In this document: in pieces, positions 16,256 through 25,120 of the stretch | How positions within the stretch are numbered: position 1 is the stretch's first letter | Layout: each line of letters begins with the position of its first letter | Origin: Croceivirga sp. | GTDB taxonomy: Bacteria; Bacteroidota; Bacteroidia; Flavobacteriales; Flavobacteriaceae | Assembly: GCA_028284665.1 (NCBI GenBank) | Contig: JANQRG010000017.1 | Coordinates: forward strand, 1 to 64,000 | Length of the DNA: 64,000 bases | Direction: 5' to 3' | Program-made: the position numbers and the translations under genes | The notes under the pieces: model-generated | The model's database searches: none | Seen by the model: the letters and a program-made list of their open reading frames with translations, nothing else | What the model was told of the DNA's origin: nothing

Positions 16256-17104
16256 TTAGTTAGCCTCTATTTTCAATTCCATTTCGAACTGTTCCAAATT
16301 AGGTGCCAGGCCAATGCTTTTGATAAACCTGGTGAGGCTTTTTGAGTTGTTGTCCACATTAAGCAGGGAAAGGGTAGGCCCATAGCGTTGCAAAACTTCG
16401 AAAACGAGAGCAGTTCCTATTCCTTTTCTTCTGAAATCGTTATGCACAGCAATTTGTTGTATTCGTTTGCTGGTCGGATTATAAATAACATACCCTACGA
16501 GCTGATGCTCACGATATGCCCCTATGGAAATTGTGTGGTCCTTAGTCGTCTCAATTGCACCAATTGCATTTTGCCAGGTGGGAGAAACCTCCCAAAAAGA
16601 GACCATTAGGGACCAGTTGAAGTTCTGCAATTCCCGGATAGCTATCGTAGTATTTATGTTTTCTGCCCGGGCCTCGCCTTTATAACACACTAACTTCCTT
16701 TTCGTGGTGAAACCCAATCTTTTGTAGGATGTAATGGCTGGAATATTATTAGTGATGACCTCCAGGACAAGGCGTTGTATGCCTTGTTGTACCAAAAGGG
16801 GTAAAATAAACCGATACATTTGCCGGGTTAGTCCGAAACCTCTTTTTTTTGGAATAACTCCAGTACCTCCGTTATAGCCCACTAGTTGATTATCTACGGT
16901 ATCAATTCCATGTAAAATGAACCCCACTAAGGTTCCATTTTCAAAGGCTCCAACGGATAGGTCCAAATTCGTTTTGTCCGCAATAAGCTTTGCGGTAAAT
17001 TGAGCCTCGGATAGCTGAAGGGGAACAAAATAATCCGAGAAAGCCATATTGAACGCTTTTAGGACTTCTTTGATAGCGATTCCGTTTAACGTTCTGATTT
17101 CCAT
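16256..17104 (-). CDS. Tandem GNAT N-acetyltransferase
   Basis: A 282-residue enzyme with two GNAT halves. The first (1-150) includes VIPKKRGFGLTRQMYRF with the acetyl-CoA loop and NNIPAITSYKRLGF. The second (about 155-280) includes IAVHNDFRRKGIGTALVFEVLQRYG, a full Q/RxxGxG/A loop, then NNSKSLTRFIKSIGL. The first loop is degenerate, so the C-terminal half is probably the active one. The substrate is unknown. It is followed by the AraC-GyrI gene on the same strand, suggesting a small detoxification or stress cassette. Confidence 0.85.
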   Translation of the reverse strand: MEIRTLNGIAIKEVLKAFNMAFSDYFVPLQLSEAQFTAKLIADKTNLDLSVGAFENGTLVGFILHGIDTVDNQLVGYNGGTGVIPKKRGFGLTRQMYRFILPLLVQQGIQRLVLEVITNNIPAITSYKRLGFTTKRKLVCYKGEARAENINTTIAIRELQNFNWSLMVSFWEVSPTWQNAIGAIETTKDHTISIGAYREHQLVGYVIYNPTSKRIQQIAVHNDFRRKGIGTALVFEVLQRYGPTLSLLNVDNNSKSLTRFIKSIGLAPNLEQFEMELKIEAN

Positions 17105-17142
17105 TTCTTTGAATTCTATACCTTTTAAATTCCCGCCCGCAA

Positions 17143-17637
17143 CTAATTATACATCGTGTTGTGTTTAGTGTTTTTTAGCGCAAACCAAATAATTGCAATT
17201 CCTAGGACGGTCCAAAAAAGTCCAGTTATCAACATTCTTGTCCTAAGCTCGTCACTGAATACATCTCCAATGTGATTTACAATCCAATGGGTGACTCCAG
17301 AATTGAAGAAACCGAAAGGGAAAAGAGCAAAAACAATTGTAAAAGCCAAGAGTGTGTCCAGAGGTCCTTTTTTCAATTTCTCCGAAAGTTTAAACGTCCC
17401 GATTAAAACGAATATTACCAGAAAAGCTCCAAAGCTCCACCAAAAAGTATCCATCATTAATTCCCCAATACTACTCACTCCTAACTCATTAAGTTTATCG
17501 CCGTCCATTTTAAACATGGCTTCATATTCCTTAGAATAGACGGAAACCTGGATTTTTTCAATTCCAAGGACAATGAGAATCATCGCAAGTGATTCCAGTA
17601 GTATGTTTTTCGGTGTGATTTTTAGCTTTTTCAGCAT
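17143..17637 (-). CDS. Four-helix membrane protein of unknown function
   Basis: From ATG 17637 this is 164 residues (the frame extends to a TTG at 17646). Four hydrophobic helices are visible: ILLESLAMILIVLGI, FWWSFGAFLVIFVLIG, TLLAFTIVFALFPFGFF and ITGLFWTVLGIAIIWFAL. A charged loop (YSKEYEAMFKMDGDKLNE) lies between the first two. I recognise no transporter or enzyme motif. Its base composition is AT-rich like the neighbouring TIR gene, so it may belong to the same acquired segment. Function is unknown. Confidence 0.65.
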   Translation of the reverse strand: MLKKLKITPKNILLESLAMILIVLGIEKIQVSVYSKEYEAMFKMDGDKLNELGVSSIGELMMDTFWWSFGAFLVIFVLIGTFKLSEKLKKGPLDTLLAFTIVFALFPFGFFNSGVTHWIVNHIGDVFSDELRTRMLITGLFWTVLGIAIIWFALKNTKHNTMYN

Positions 17638-17865
17638 TAAACACAACGGTATAGTATAAGAATAGTAGCGGATTTCTATTTAAGTACTTTTCCGTTTATT
17701 ACGATTGTAAGATTTATAAATTTCATTTTCGTTTTATCGATTAAACCACTATTATTTTTATGCATTGTTAGCATTAATTTTTCTTTTTCAAGTCCTGATC
17801 ATGGACAAATTACAATACTCAATTTAATCTTCAGTTTTTGTTCCAAATATCCATTATAATTCATT

Positions 17866-19464
17866 TTAGAGGTATTTCAAATATGTCGACTTGATTCCAA
17901 AAATTGTTCGCCATTCGATTTCTATAAAGTAAATTTTGTTATTTGTGAAAGCACACACTGTATTAATTTCATCATTATAGTCAATTGTAAAAGCATTATT
18001 TTCAATGTAATGTACTTTGTCAGAAATTGATATGTTCGTTAACTCTTTTTCGTCTTCAAAGAGGCGGATATTTCCATCCCAGTCAAAAGTCAAAATTTTG
18101 TCCGTGTTATTAATTCGATGTATTTCATCGAGAGTGGAAGTTGAGTTCCTTATTTGAATCAAGTTATTTTCCGAGCTTAATTTTAAAAATACATTAGTGG
18201 AAAATGATGTTCCCCAAGCACACAGAAATATACTGCCATTAACCTCTTCAATACTATGCACTGTTTCGATATTTGGGTTTGAAAATGTCTCAATAGCTGT
18301 ATTTTTATCTTGTTTTAAATCTACAATGCCCACTGGACCATCCAAGAAGCAATAAAGGATCTTTTCTTCGTTAGCAAAAAACTTGATATCTTGAATTCTT
18401 CCCCAACCTTCATCGTCAGATTTATAACTAAGTATTTCCCTATCTCTCTCAATAAACAAAGTGCCTTCATTATCACCTATAACCACTGTATTAGTTTTTG
18501 GAGAGTAGGCGAAGCTTGTAAACGGAATTGTATCGGGATTTGATATTTTTCTAATCAGCTTATTTTCTATGGTATTCCAAATAATCAAAAAATCACTCTC
18601 TAATGAACTACCTAACAAAATGCTATCATGATATAATTCAAGTTCTATGACCAAACCTGTCAAAAGGTTCAGAGAGTCTCTTAAACTGCCGTTAGAGTCA
18701 ATAAAATAAATACTTCCATTATCTGTGCCTTTTATTATTGATTTATCATTTTTTAAAACTATTGCTGGAGAAAAAGTCTGTTCTGGAAGTGGATTATCGA
18801 TTTCATTTGAAATTTTAAAGTTTGGTTTAATGCCTTGGATAAGGGCAATAACAAAAATAGATAGCAAAACAATAATAATTGTCAAAGCAGTAGTTATTCT
18901 TCTGTACCTAACTTGTCGCCTATGTTTTTCATGTCTATTTATTAGGTCACTATACTTGACGTTAAGAAAAGTGGAATAAATCTGTAAGATTATATTTTGT
19001 TCATAATACTTTTTGAATGAAGACCTGCTTTTTGAAATAGAACTTGGTCTTAAATCGAGGGCTAAGGGTACTTTGTTATTTTCTATTAACTCGGTTGGAA
19101 AATCGCCAATAGATAGTTCTTCGGGTAAGTCTAATAGTAATGTAATTATCTTTCTTTTATTATCTTTTTTTCTTGATTCCTTAAAAAAAGTAATTTCCTT
19201 TTTTACCCATTCAGATTTATTTGAACTTTTGGAATTTAGAACGATTAGATGCTTTGATTCACCTATTTTTTTCTTGATTTCGTCGCTTAAATCTTCAGAT
19301 GCCTCTAAATCTTCAGAATCTAAGGCTACCATAACTCTTTGTTTTTTAACTCTGTACTTAGGATGTAAATCCGAGAATTTATGTTCCAGCTTTTTTTGAA
19401 GTAGTTGAGCTACGGCTTCATCTTTACGACTATAGCTTATGAAAGCATCGTATCTATACTTCAT
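17866..19464 (-). CDS. TIR-transmembrane-beta-propeller receptor-like protein
   Basis: A 532-residue protein. The N-terminal TIR domain (1-130) has YDAFISYSRKDEAVAQLLQ and SKHLIVLNSKSSNKSEW. The WxxxE motif is W86-VKK-E90, the position of the NAD-cleaving glutamate in SARM1-like TIRs. Residues 131-190 are a basic helical linker. A single helix (about 191-211) follows the basic RRQVRYRR, which predicts a cytosolic N-terminus. The remainder (about 215-520) is repetitive beta structure (GTDNGSIYFIDSNG, GDNEGTLFIERD, DWDGNIRLFED) like a WD/quinoprotein-type propeller and should lie in the periplasm. The gene is AT-rich beside its neighbours. NADase activity is inferred from W86/E90 only. Confidence 0.75.
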   Translation of the reverse strand: MKYRYDAFISYSRKDEAVAQLLQKKLEHKFSDLHPKYRVKKQRVMVALDSEDLEASEDLSDEIKKKIGESKHLIVLNSKSSNKSEWVKKEITFFKESRKKDNKRKIITLLLDLPEELSIGDFPTELIENNKVPLALDLRPSSISKSRSSFKKYYEQNIILQIYSTFLNVKYSDLINRHEKHRRQVRYRRITTALTIIIVLLSIFVIALIQGIKPNFKISNEIDNPLPEQTFSPAIVLKNDKSIIKGTDNGSIYFIDSNGSLRDSLNLLTGLVIELELYHDSILLGSSLESDFLIIWNTIENKLIRKISNPDTIPFTSFAYSPKTNTVVIGDNEGTLFIERDREILSYKSDDEGWGRIQDIKFFANEEKILYCFLDGPVGIVDLKQDKNTAIETFSNPNIETVHSIEEVNGSIFLCAWGTSFSTNVFLKLSSENNLIQIRNSTSTLDEIHRINNTDKILTFDWDGNIRLFEDEKELTNISISDKVHYIENNAFTIDYNDEINTVCAFTNNKIYFIEIEWRTIFGIKSTYLKYL

Positions 19465-19559
19465 AATTCTTTTAAATTAATGCCAACTTGTTTATATAGC
19501 TGTATTTTGCATGGATATACCTCCAAAATAGGAATAAAAGCGCTGCTTTTTGGTATTCT

Positions 19560-21890
19560 TTATTTTAAGGTATTGGATAATTGTATTCCTTCACCTTTCC
19601 CCATCACTTTTGCCTTACCGGGAACTGCTAATACTAACTCCCATTCCGGATTCGTCTGGGTAACTTGCACATCCAAATCATCCCCTTTTTTTGAATAGAA
19701 GATAGAAATCAAGTTATCGCCAATGGCCACATTTTCCAAAGAAGCTTCTTCCCATTTGTCGGGCATCTGCGGGCGGATTGTAATGGTTTTGTTGGCGGCA
19801 TCCGGTTCTATACCGAAAAACTGCTGCACAATAGGGTAGGCATAGCTGTAAATGTTCCAGGCCTGGACCATCATACCAAAGTCCGGGGACACTTCGTACA
19901 TACTTCCGGGAAGCGCATAGCTGAAGGAACGTGTCATTCGTTCCAGGTAATTTAGCGCTTCATTAGGGCGGCCATAATTATTTTCCGCCCGCGCCTGCAC
20001 CCCGGTGGGTAATGTCATCACGGCACCGGTATATGTGAAGATGGGGGGTGCCTTGTAGGCGCCTTCGTCCGAACCAGCCGATTCGTCCCTGTCAATTCCG
20101 GTAACAAAGACCCCAAAAGGATTCACAAATTGTTTTGCAGTCTCTAAAGCTTTTAGTGCTTTGGTGGTATCTGCGATACCAACCTCCATGGGGGTATTCA
20201 CTACCCAGTTGTGGTGTAATACAAAAGGCCTGGGATGTTCCGAAGGATTTTCCTGGATAAATTTCCGTGTCGCCTCCATTTCTTCAATAGCCCAGGGCTT
20301 GTCTAAGGTATCCGCCCGAATAATAGCATCTTCGATAAGGTGGAGCGTTTGTTCATCTGTACCGATAAAATCGGCATAGGAACTAAAATCCTCGGACCAG
20401 AATTTGGTGTTGATCTTTTCCTTAAGATCATCGGCAATTGCGGTGTACTCCTCTGCCAGTGATGTGTTACCCAACGCTTCAGCCATTAGGGCAGCATCTA
20501 CAAAGCCTTTTTGGGAGTAGGCTGCTACATCGATCATTTCACTATCCAGCCCGTGAATTTCCATCATCCCAAATCCTTCAGGAAAGCCGTTGCCGTCTGC
20601 ATCATTGGCTTCCAGCAGCCATTGCATTCCTTTTTCCACAGTTGGGAAGTATTGCTCCAAAAAATCACCATCACCCGTCCATTGGTAGACACTCCAGAGT
20701 AAAGAGGCATACTGGGGGGTCTCATTGATATTGCCCGGATTGAATACGGCGCCGTTGGTAGACATTTCATGAATGATCTTGCCGTTACCATTTACCGCAT
20801 TGGATACGCTATCCAGTAGCGCAATGGTCTTATAAACGATATCTTTTTGACCTATGGCCATATAGCCCTGTAGCGCATATTCGCTGTCCACGCCAAACCA
20901 CCAGGGGTAATCCGGGATACCCGCCCCAATGCCCGTACCTACCTCAGGAACGGTCCGCACCAACCAATCGCAGTTGTATTTTAACCATTCAAAGGTTTGT
21001 TCCATGTTCTTATCGGGAATGGTCAGTTTTGATTGACGGGCCAGGGTAGCATAGCGTTGTTGCTTGGCAGACAACAGCCTTGTGTATTCCGCTTTGAGAC
21101 GTTCCATTGTGGTGAGTGCCTCATCCTTTGAAGTATACGATCCTGCAATAAAAAAGTTGAGAGTAGTTGCCGAATTAGGAGCAAGTTGAAGGGGATAGAT
21201 AAGGCGATCCGCGCGGCCTAGCCCATTGTATTTTTTCTGCCCTTCCTCGTAGACGGAAGGAGGGATATCCGATCCAAAACCAACAAACCATGGATTATTC
21301 TTGTCTTTCACCAACCAGCCTTGGAAATCGGTAGTGAATTCGGAGGTGTCTTCAGCATCGATCATTTCAGTGCGTTCCCCCAGCCAGGTCGGGCGTAGAT
21401 CGGTATGGCCGGTAAATTCAAAATCCATATGTTGTTCAGCGGTTCCATTGTTCTTCAGCAGAAATTGTATGACCATTCCTTGTTCGCCATCCGGGACGAA
21501 TTGCAAGCGTTCTACCGTAATCTCCTTTTGCGGAATTTGAAATCCATGCGAATTTGCCATAGGGAAATTCGTAAAGCGTTCTGCATTATCTAGTGTGATG
21601 GAGAAGTCCTCCCAGCTCAATACAACTTCAAAACCATCCATGAGTTTAATGGGGTGGTTCCAGATACCACTCATCTCTCCTTTGATATGCCAACCTAGTT
21701 CTGGAAAAGAACCATCCTGATGACCTACCATATATAAGCGGTCGCCAGCTGTAACATAGGGGGAATCGAGATATTCTGTTTTGCCTTCAATTTGAGGCGC
21801 GGTTTCGAGGAGAACAGCCAGGGATTTTTCTTGTTGTTGTGTACAAGCGCAAAGCAAAAGAACGGAAAATAGTGGCAGGAATGTTTTCAT
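19560..21890 (-). CDS. Glycogen-debranching-like (alpha/alpha)6 glycosidase lipoprotein
   Basis: The ATG at 21890 gives 776 residues with a lipobox in LLLCACTQQQ, so it is a surface or periplasmic lipoprotein. The first 300 residues form a beta-rich glycoside-hydrolase N-domain (WHIKGEMSGIWNHPIKLMDGFE). The rest is an (alpha/alpha)6 toroid as in GH15, GH37, GH63 or amylo-alpha-1,6-glucosidase families: GTGIGAGIPDYPWWFGVDSEY, WTGDGDFLEQYFPTVEKGMQWL, DADGNGFPEGFGMMEI and GIDRDESAGSDE. The likely general acid is an Asp/Glu in WFGVDSEY or PEGFGMMEIHGLDSEMID, and the base is in FVTGIDRD. The substrate is probably an alpha-glucan or trehalose-like sugar; unproven. Confidence 0.75.
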   Translation of the reverse strand: MKTFLPLFSVLLLCACTQQQEKSLAVLLETAPQIEGKTEYLDSPYVTAGDRLYMVGHQDGSFPELGWHIKGEMSGIWNHPIKLMDGFEVVLSWEDFSITLDNAERFTNFPMANSHGFQIPQKEITVERLQFVPDGEQGMVIQFLLKNNGTAEQHMDFEFTGHTDLRPTWLGERTEMIDAEDTSEFTTDFQGWLVKDKNNPWFVGFGSDIPPSVYEEGQKKYNGLGRADRLIYPLQLAPNSATTLNFFIAGSYTSKDEALTTMERLKAEYTRLLSAKQQRYATLARQSKLTIPDKNMEQTFEWLKYNCDWLVRTVPEVGTGIGAGIPDYPWWFGVDSEYALQGYMAIGQKDIVYKTIALLDSVSNAVNGNGKIIHEMSTNGAVFNPGNINETPQYASLLWSVYQWTGDGDFLEQYFPTVEKGMQWLLEANDADGNGFPEGFGMMEIHGLDSEMIDVAAYSQKGFVDAALMAEALGNTSLAEEYTAIADDLKEKINTKFWSEDFSSYADFIGTDEQTLHLIEDAIIRADTLDKPWAIEEMEATRKFIQENPSEHPRPFVLHHNWVVNTPMEVGIADTTKALKALETAKQFVNPFGVFVTGIDRDESAGSDEGAYKAPPIFTYTGAVMTLPTGVQARAENNYGRPNEALNYLERMTRSFSYALPGSMYEVSPDFGMMVQAWNIYSYAYPIVQQFFGIEPDAANKTITIRPQMPDKWEEASLENVAIGDNLISIFYSKKGDDLDVQVTQTNPEWELVLAVPGKAKVMGKGEGIQLSNTLK

Positions 21891-21969
21891 TAACGCTGGT
21901 TTTCCCTCAAAAATACAAGATTCGGGCAAAGATGGATTGGGAACACAAAGAATCGGCTATTTTTGCGTT

Positions 21970-22575
21970 GTGGATGCAATCTTGCAAAAATACCTCCCGG
22001 AAAGGGCAGTAGCACCCTGTTTTGAATTGATCCGACACCACCGGGTACATTTAAAGATCGTAAATCATAGGGTAACCCGACATGGAGATTACAGAAGACT
22101 TCCCAACGGTCGGCATCAGATAACAGTAAACGCCAGTCTTAACCAATACCGTTTTTTACTAACATTGATCCATGAAATTGCCCATCTTGTGGCATTTGAA
22201 CGTTTTGGCAGGGATATTAAACCTCATGGGAGCCATTGGAAACAGACTTTTCGTGAGCTAATGTTACCGTTGTTGCGTCCGGAAATATTTCCTTCTCAAC
22301 TGCTTCCCGTGCTAGCACGTCATTTTAAGAATCCGAAAGCCAGTAGCAGTACTGATGCTCAGTTGTCGATAGCGTTACAGGGCTATGACCCCAAGCGGAA
22401 TGATGAGAAGTCCTATGTTTTTGAATTGCCCAAGGGGAGTACTTTTCGGATGTATAACGGGAAACTATTCCAGAAAGGGGACAAGCGTGTTAAGCGCTAT
22501 GAATGTGTTGAACTTGCTACGGGAAGGCTCTATTTGTTCCAGCCCAACGCCGAAGTAGAATTGATAACCAACTAG
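21970..22575 (+). CDS. SprT-like zinc metalloprotease-domain protein
   Basis: This SprT-like protein has a visible zinc site: HEIAH in LLTLIHEIAHLVAF and a later His in KPHGSHWKQTF. From GTG 21970 it is 201 residues and begins MDAILQKYLPERAV, as in homologues; the open frame starts at TTG 21937 and adds an unlikely N-terminus. A zinc-ribbon is not obvious; instead the C-terminus (KGSTFRMYNGKLFQKGDKRVKRYECVELATGRLYLF) is a beta region with one cysteine. SprT-like proteins in eukaryotes cut DNA-protein crosslinks; in bacteria the role is unknown. manC begins 8 bases later, so they are likely co-transcribed. Confidence 0.85.
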   Translation: MDAILQKYLPERAVAPCFELIRHHRVHLKIVNHRVTRHGDYRRLPNGRHQITVNASLNQYRFLLTLIHEIAHLVAFERFGRDIKPHGSHWKQTFRELMLPLLRPEIFPSQLLPVLARHFKNPKASSSTDAQLSIALQGYDPKRNDEKSYVFELPKGSTFRMYNGKLFQKGDKRVKRYECVELATGRLYLFQPNAEVELITN

Positions 22576-22583
22576 ATAATATC

Positions 22584-23663
22584 ATGAATAAAAACTATTA
22601 TGCTGTGTTAATGGCCGGGGGAATAGGTTCTCGGTTCTGGCCGGTAAGTACTACCGCAAATCCAAAACAGTTTCATGACATGTTGGGGTCGGGAAGGACC
22701 CTTATACAGAAAACCTTCGATCGGCTGAGCCGTTTTATTCCAACGGATAACATTCTTATTCTGACGAATGAACGTTATAATGATCTTGTGTTAGAACAAT
22801 TACCGTTACTGAAACCCTCTCAGGTAGTTCTGGAGCCTGCTATGCGAAATACAGCGCCGTGTATACTTTATGCTGCCTTAAAGATCCAGAAAATGAATCC
22901 GGAGGCCGTAATGATCGTTGCGCCAAGTGATCATTGGATTGAAGATGAACAAGCCTTCGAAAATGATGTGACCCGATGTTTTGAAAAGTGTAAGCAGGAA
23001 GCAGTTCTATGTACTTTGGGAATTACACCAACCTATCCAAATACTGGTTTTGGCTACATTGAATATGAAAAACAGAATTCCAACTCAGTGAAAAAAGTAG
23101 TGCAGTTTCGGGAGAAACCGGACCTGGAAACGGCCAAAAGCTTTTTAGCGCAAGGGAATTTCCTGTGGAATGCCGGAATTTTTATGTGGGGGGTCACTAC
23201 TATTGTTGACGCTTTTAAGGCATATCAATCTACACAATTTAAATTGTTCAATAAAGGGATGTCTTGTTACAACACCCCGGATGAGCAGGCTTTTATCAAG
23301 GAGAATTATGCCAAAGCCGACAACATTTCCATAGATTATGCTATCTTGGAACAGTCCAAAGCTATTTATACGCTGCCGGCTACTTTTGACTGGAATGATT
23401 TGGGCACATGGGGTGCACTCTATGAAAAATTGGACAAAGATCCGACTGGGAACGCCGTTGTGAACGGTGAAGCCTTACTTCCGGATACCAAAGGGAATAT
23501 GATACGTACCCCAAAGAACAAGGTGGTTGTAGTGGATGGCCTGGAAGACTATATTATTGTTGACAAAGAGGATGTGCTCCTCATCTACCCTAAATCGAAA
23601 CAACAGGACATTAAAAAGGTTCGGGCACAGGTACAGGAAAAATTTGGGGATAAGTACGCGTAA
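22584..23663 (+). CDS. manC: Mannose-1-phosphate guanylyltransferase
   Basis: ManC makes GDP-mannose from mannose-1-phosphate and GTP for glycan synthesis. At 359 residues it is the shorter type without the PMI domain. The nucleotidyltransferase motif AGGIGSRFWPVSTTANPKQF is complete. RNTAPCILYAA, FREKPDLETA, WNAGIFMWG and the DYAILEQ/FDWNDLGTWGALYE region are the standard Mn and sugar-binding blocks. It starts 8 bases after the SprT-like gene and ends 2 bases before the DUF389 gene, suggesting a three-gene operon. Confidence 0.93.
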   Translation: MNKNYYAVLMAGGIGSRFWPVSTTANPKQFHDMLGSGRTLIQKTFDRLSRFIPTDNILILTNERYNDLVLEQLPLLKPSQVVLEPAMRNTAPCILYAALKIQKMNPEAVMIVAPSDHWIEDEQAFENDVTRCFEKCKQEAVLCTLGITPTYPNTGFGYIEYEKQNSNSVKKVVQFREKPDLETAKSFLAQGNFLWNAGIFMWGVTTIVDAFKAYQSTQFKLFNKGMSCYNTPDEQAFIKENYAKADNISIDYAILEQSKAIYTLPATFDWNDLGTWGALYEKLDKDPTGNAVVNGEALLPDTKGNMIRTPKNKVVVVDGLEDYIIVDKEDVLLIYPKSKQQDIKKVRAQVQEKFGDKYA

Positions 23664-23665
23664 GT

Positions 23666-25120
23666 ATGGGGGAAAATCTATTTCAGGACAACAAAGATCC
23701 TCTGCAAAAAGAAGGCGAGGAGGTAAAAAAAGATTTTAGGGGACTACTGGGGAGTGTTAGCGCTTTTGTCCGGGATTTGTTAGAGATTAAAAGCAATACC
23801 GATCCTGCTGCTACAAAGGAATCCATTATTGCAGATATCCCTTTTAAAGGGCATACTTCCTGGATTTTGGTATGTTCTATCTTTATTGCTTCCGTTGGGT
23901 TAAATGCAAATTCTACAGCGGTCGTTATTGGTGCCATGTTAATTTCTCCACTAATGGGACCTATTTTGGGGATGGGAATGTCCCTGGCTATTAATGATAT
24001 TGACCTTCTACGACGTTCGTTGAAGAACTTCATCGTTATGGTTGTACTAAGTGTGCTTACGGCCTACCTCTTTTTTGCTCTTTTCCCGTTACGTGATGAA
24101 TCGTCTGAATTGTTAGCACGTACCAAACCCGATATCCGAGATGTACTAATTGCCTTTTTTGGTGGTTTGGCCCTTGTGATAGCGCGGGCTAAAAAGGGGA
24201 CCATTGCCAGTGTTATTTTCGGGGTTGCTATTGCTACAGCACTCATGCCTCCTTTATGCACTGTTGGTTTTGGTTTGGCCATTGGTAAGCCGCTATATGC
24301 CCTTGGGGCGATCTATTTGTTTATTATCAATACTATTTTCATTGGATTGGCCACCTTTTTGGTGATTAAGTACCTACGATTTCCTATGGTACGGTACGCT
24401 AATTCCAAAAGAAGGCAATTTATTGCCCGTGTTGCCTCTATAGTGGGCCTCGCTGCAATGATCCCTGCCGGATACACTTTCTACAATGCCTTGTTAGAAG
24501 CACGTTTTCGTGAGCAGGCCCAGGAATTTCTTGCTCAGACCGTTGAAAGATATGAATTTGCCGGATCCGGGAGATATGTAGATAACCTTACGGATATTCA
24601 TTATATAGACAATAAAACTGCTTTTATAGAACTTGTTTTCATGGGAAATGAGGAGGTTCCGGAGAATATCCTTAATTCCTGGCGCGCGCAGAAGAATGAG
24701 TTTAACCGTCTAAAAAATGCAGAATTACGGGTGCTACAAGGGGGGAGAGACGACTCAGAAGAAAAGTTCACCTATGTGAACGAATTGTATGAGGCCAAAA
24801 AGGCGGAGCTATTGACCAAAGATGAACGCATTCGGGTGTTGGAAGAAGAACTGGCAGATTTAAGCTTAAATACCTCCCGACAAGTTCCTTTCGCAGAAGT
24901 GGTTGCAGAAGCCCGAATCAACTACGAAAACCTGGCAGGGTTAGGGTTTGGATACCGCATCCAAACAGATTTCAAGAAAATGGATACCCTTCCTGTTTTC
25001 GAAGTGAAATGGAACAATAACCTTAGTGTATCCGAAAAGGAAAAAACTTCGCAAAAACTCCTCAGTTGGCTGCGGACCAGGCTTCAGGACTCTACGGTAG
25101 TACTTGAAGTGGCACAGTGA
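23666..25120 (+). CDS. DUF389 integral membrane protein with C-terminal extension
   Basis: A 484-residue protein. Residues about 60-280 form the DUF389 core with multiple helices: GLNANSTAVVIGAMLISPLMGPILGMGM and FGVAIATALMPPLCTVGFGLA are the hallmark segments. The family is common in bacteria with no proven function. After the last helix (VASIVGLAAMIPAGYTFYNALLE) comes a long extension (about 290-484) with a coiled-coil-like stretch (AKKAELLTKDERIRVLEEELADLSL) and a mixed end. Extensions of this type occur in flavobacterial members. It probably lies in the manC operon. Confidence 0.85.
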   Translation: MGENLFQDNKDPLQKEGEEVKKDFRGLLGSVSAFVRDLLEIKSNTDPAATKESIIADIPFKGHTSWILVCSIFIASVGLNANSTAVVIGAMLISPLMGPILGMGMSLAINDIDLLRRSLKNFIVMVVLSVLTAYLFFALFPLRDESSELLARTKPDIRDVLIAFFGGLALVIARAKKGTIASVIFGVAIATALMPPLCTVGFGLAIGKPLYALGAIYLFIINTIFIGLATFLVIKYLRFPMVRYANSKRRQFIARVASIVGLAAMIPAGYTFYNALLEARFREQAQEFLAQTVERYEFAGSGRYVDNLTDIHYIDNKTAFIELVFMGNEEVPENILNSWRAQKNEFNRLKNAELRVLQGGRDDSEEKFTYVNELYEAKKAELLTKDERIRVLEEELADLSLNTSRQVPFAEVVAEARINYENLAGLGFGYRIQTDFKKMDTLPVFEVKWNNNLSVSEKEKTSQKLLSWLRTRLQDSTVVLEVAQ

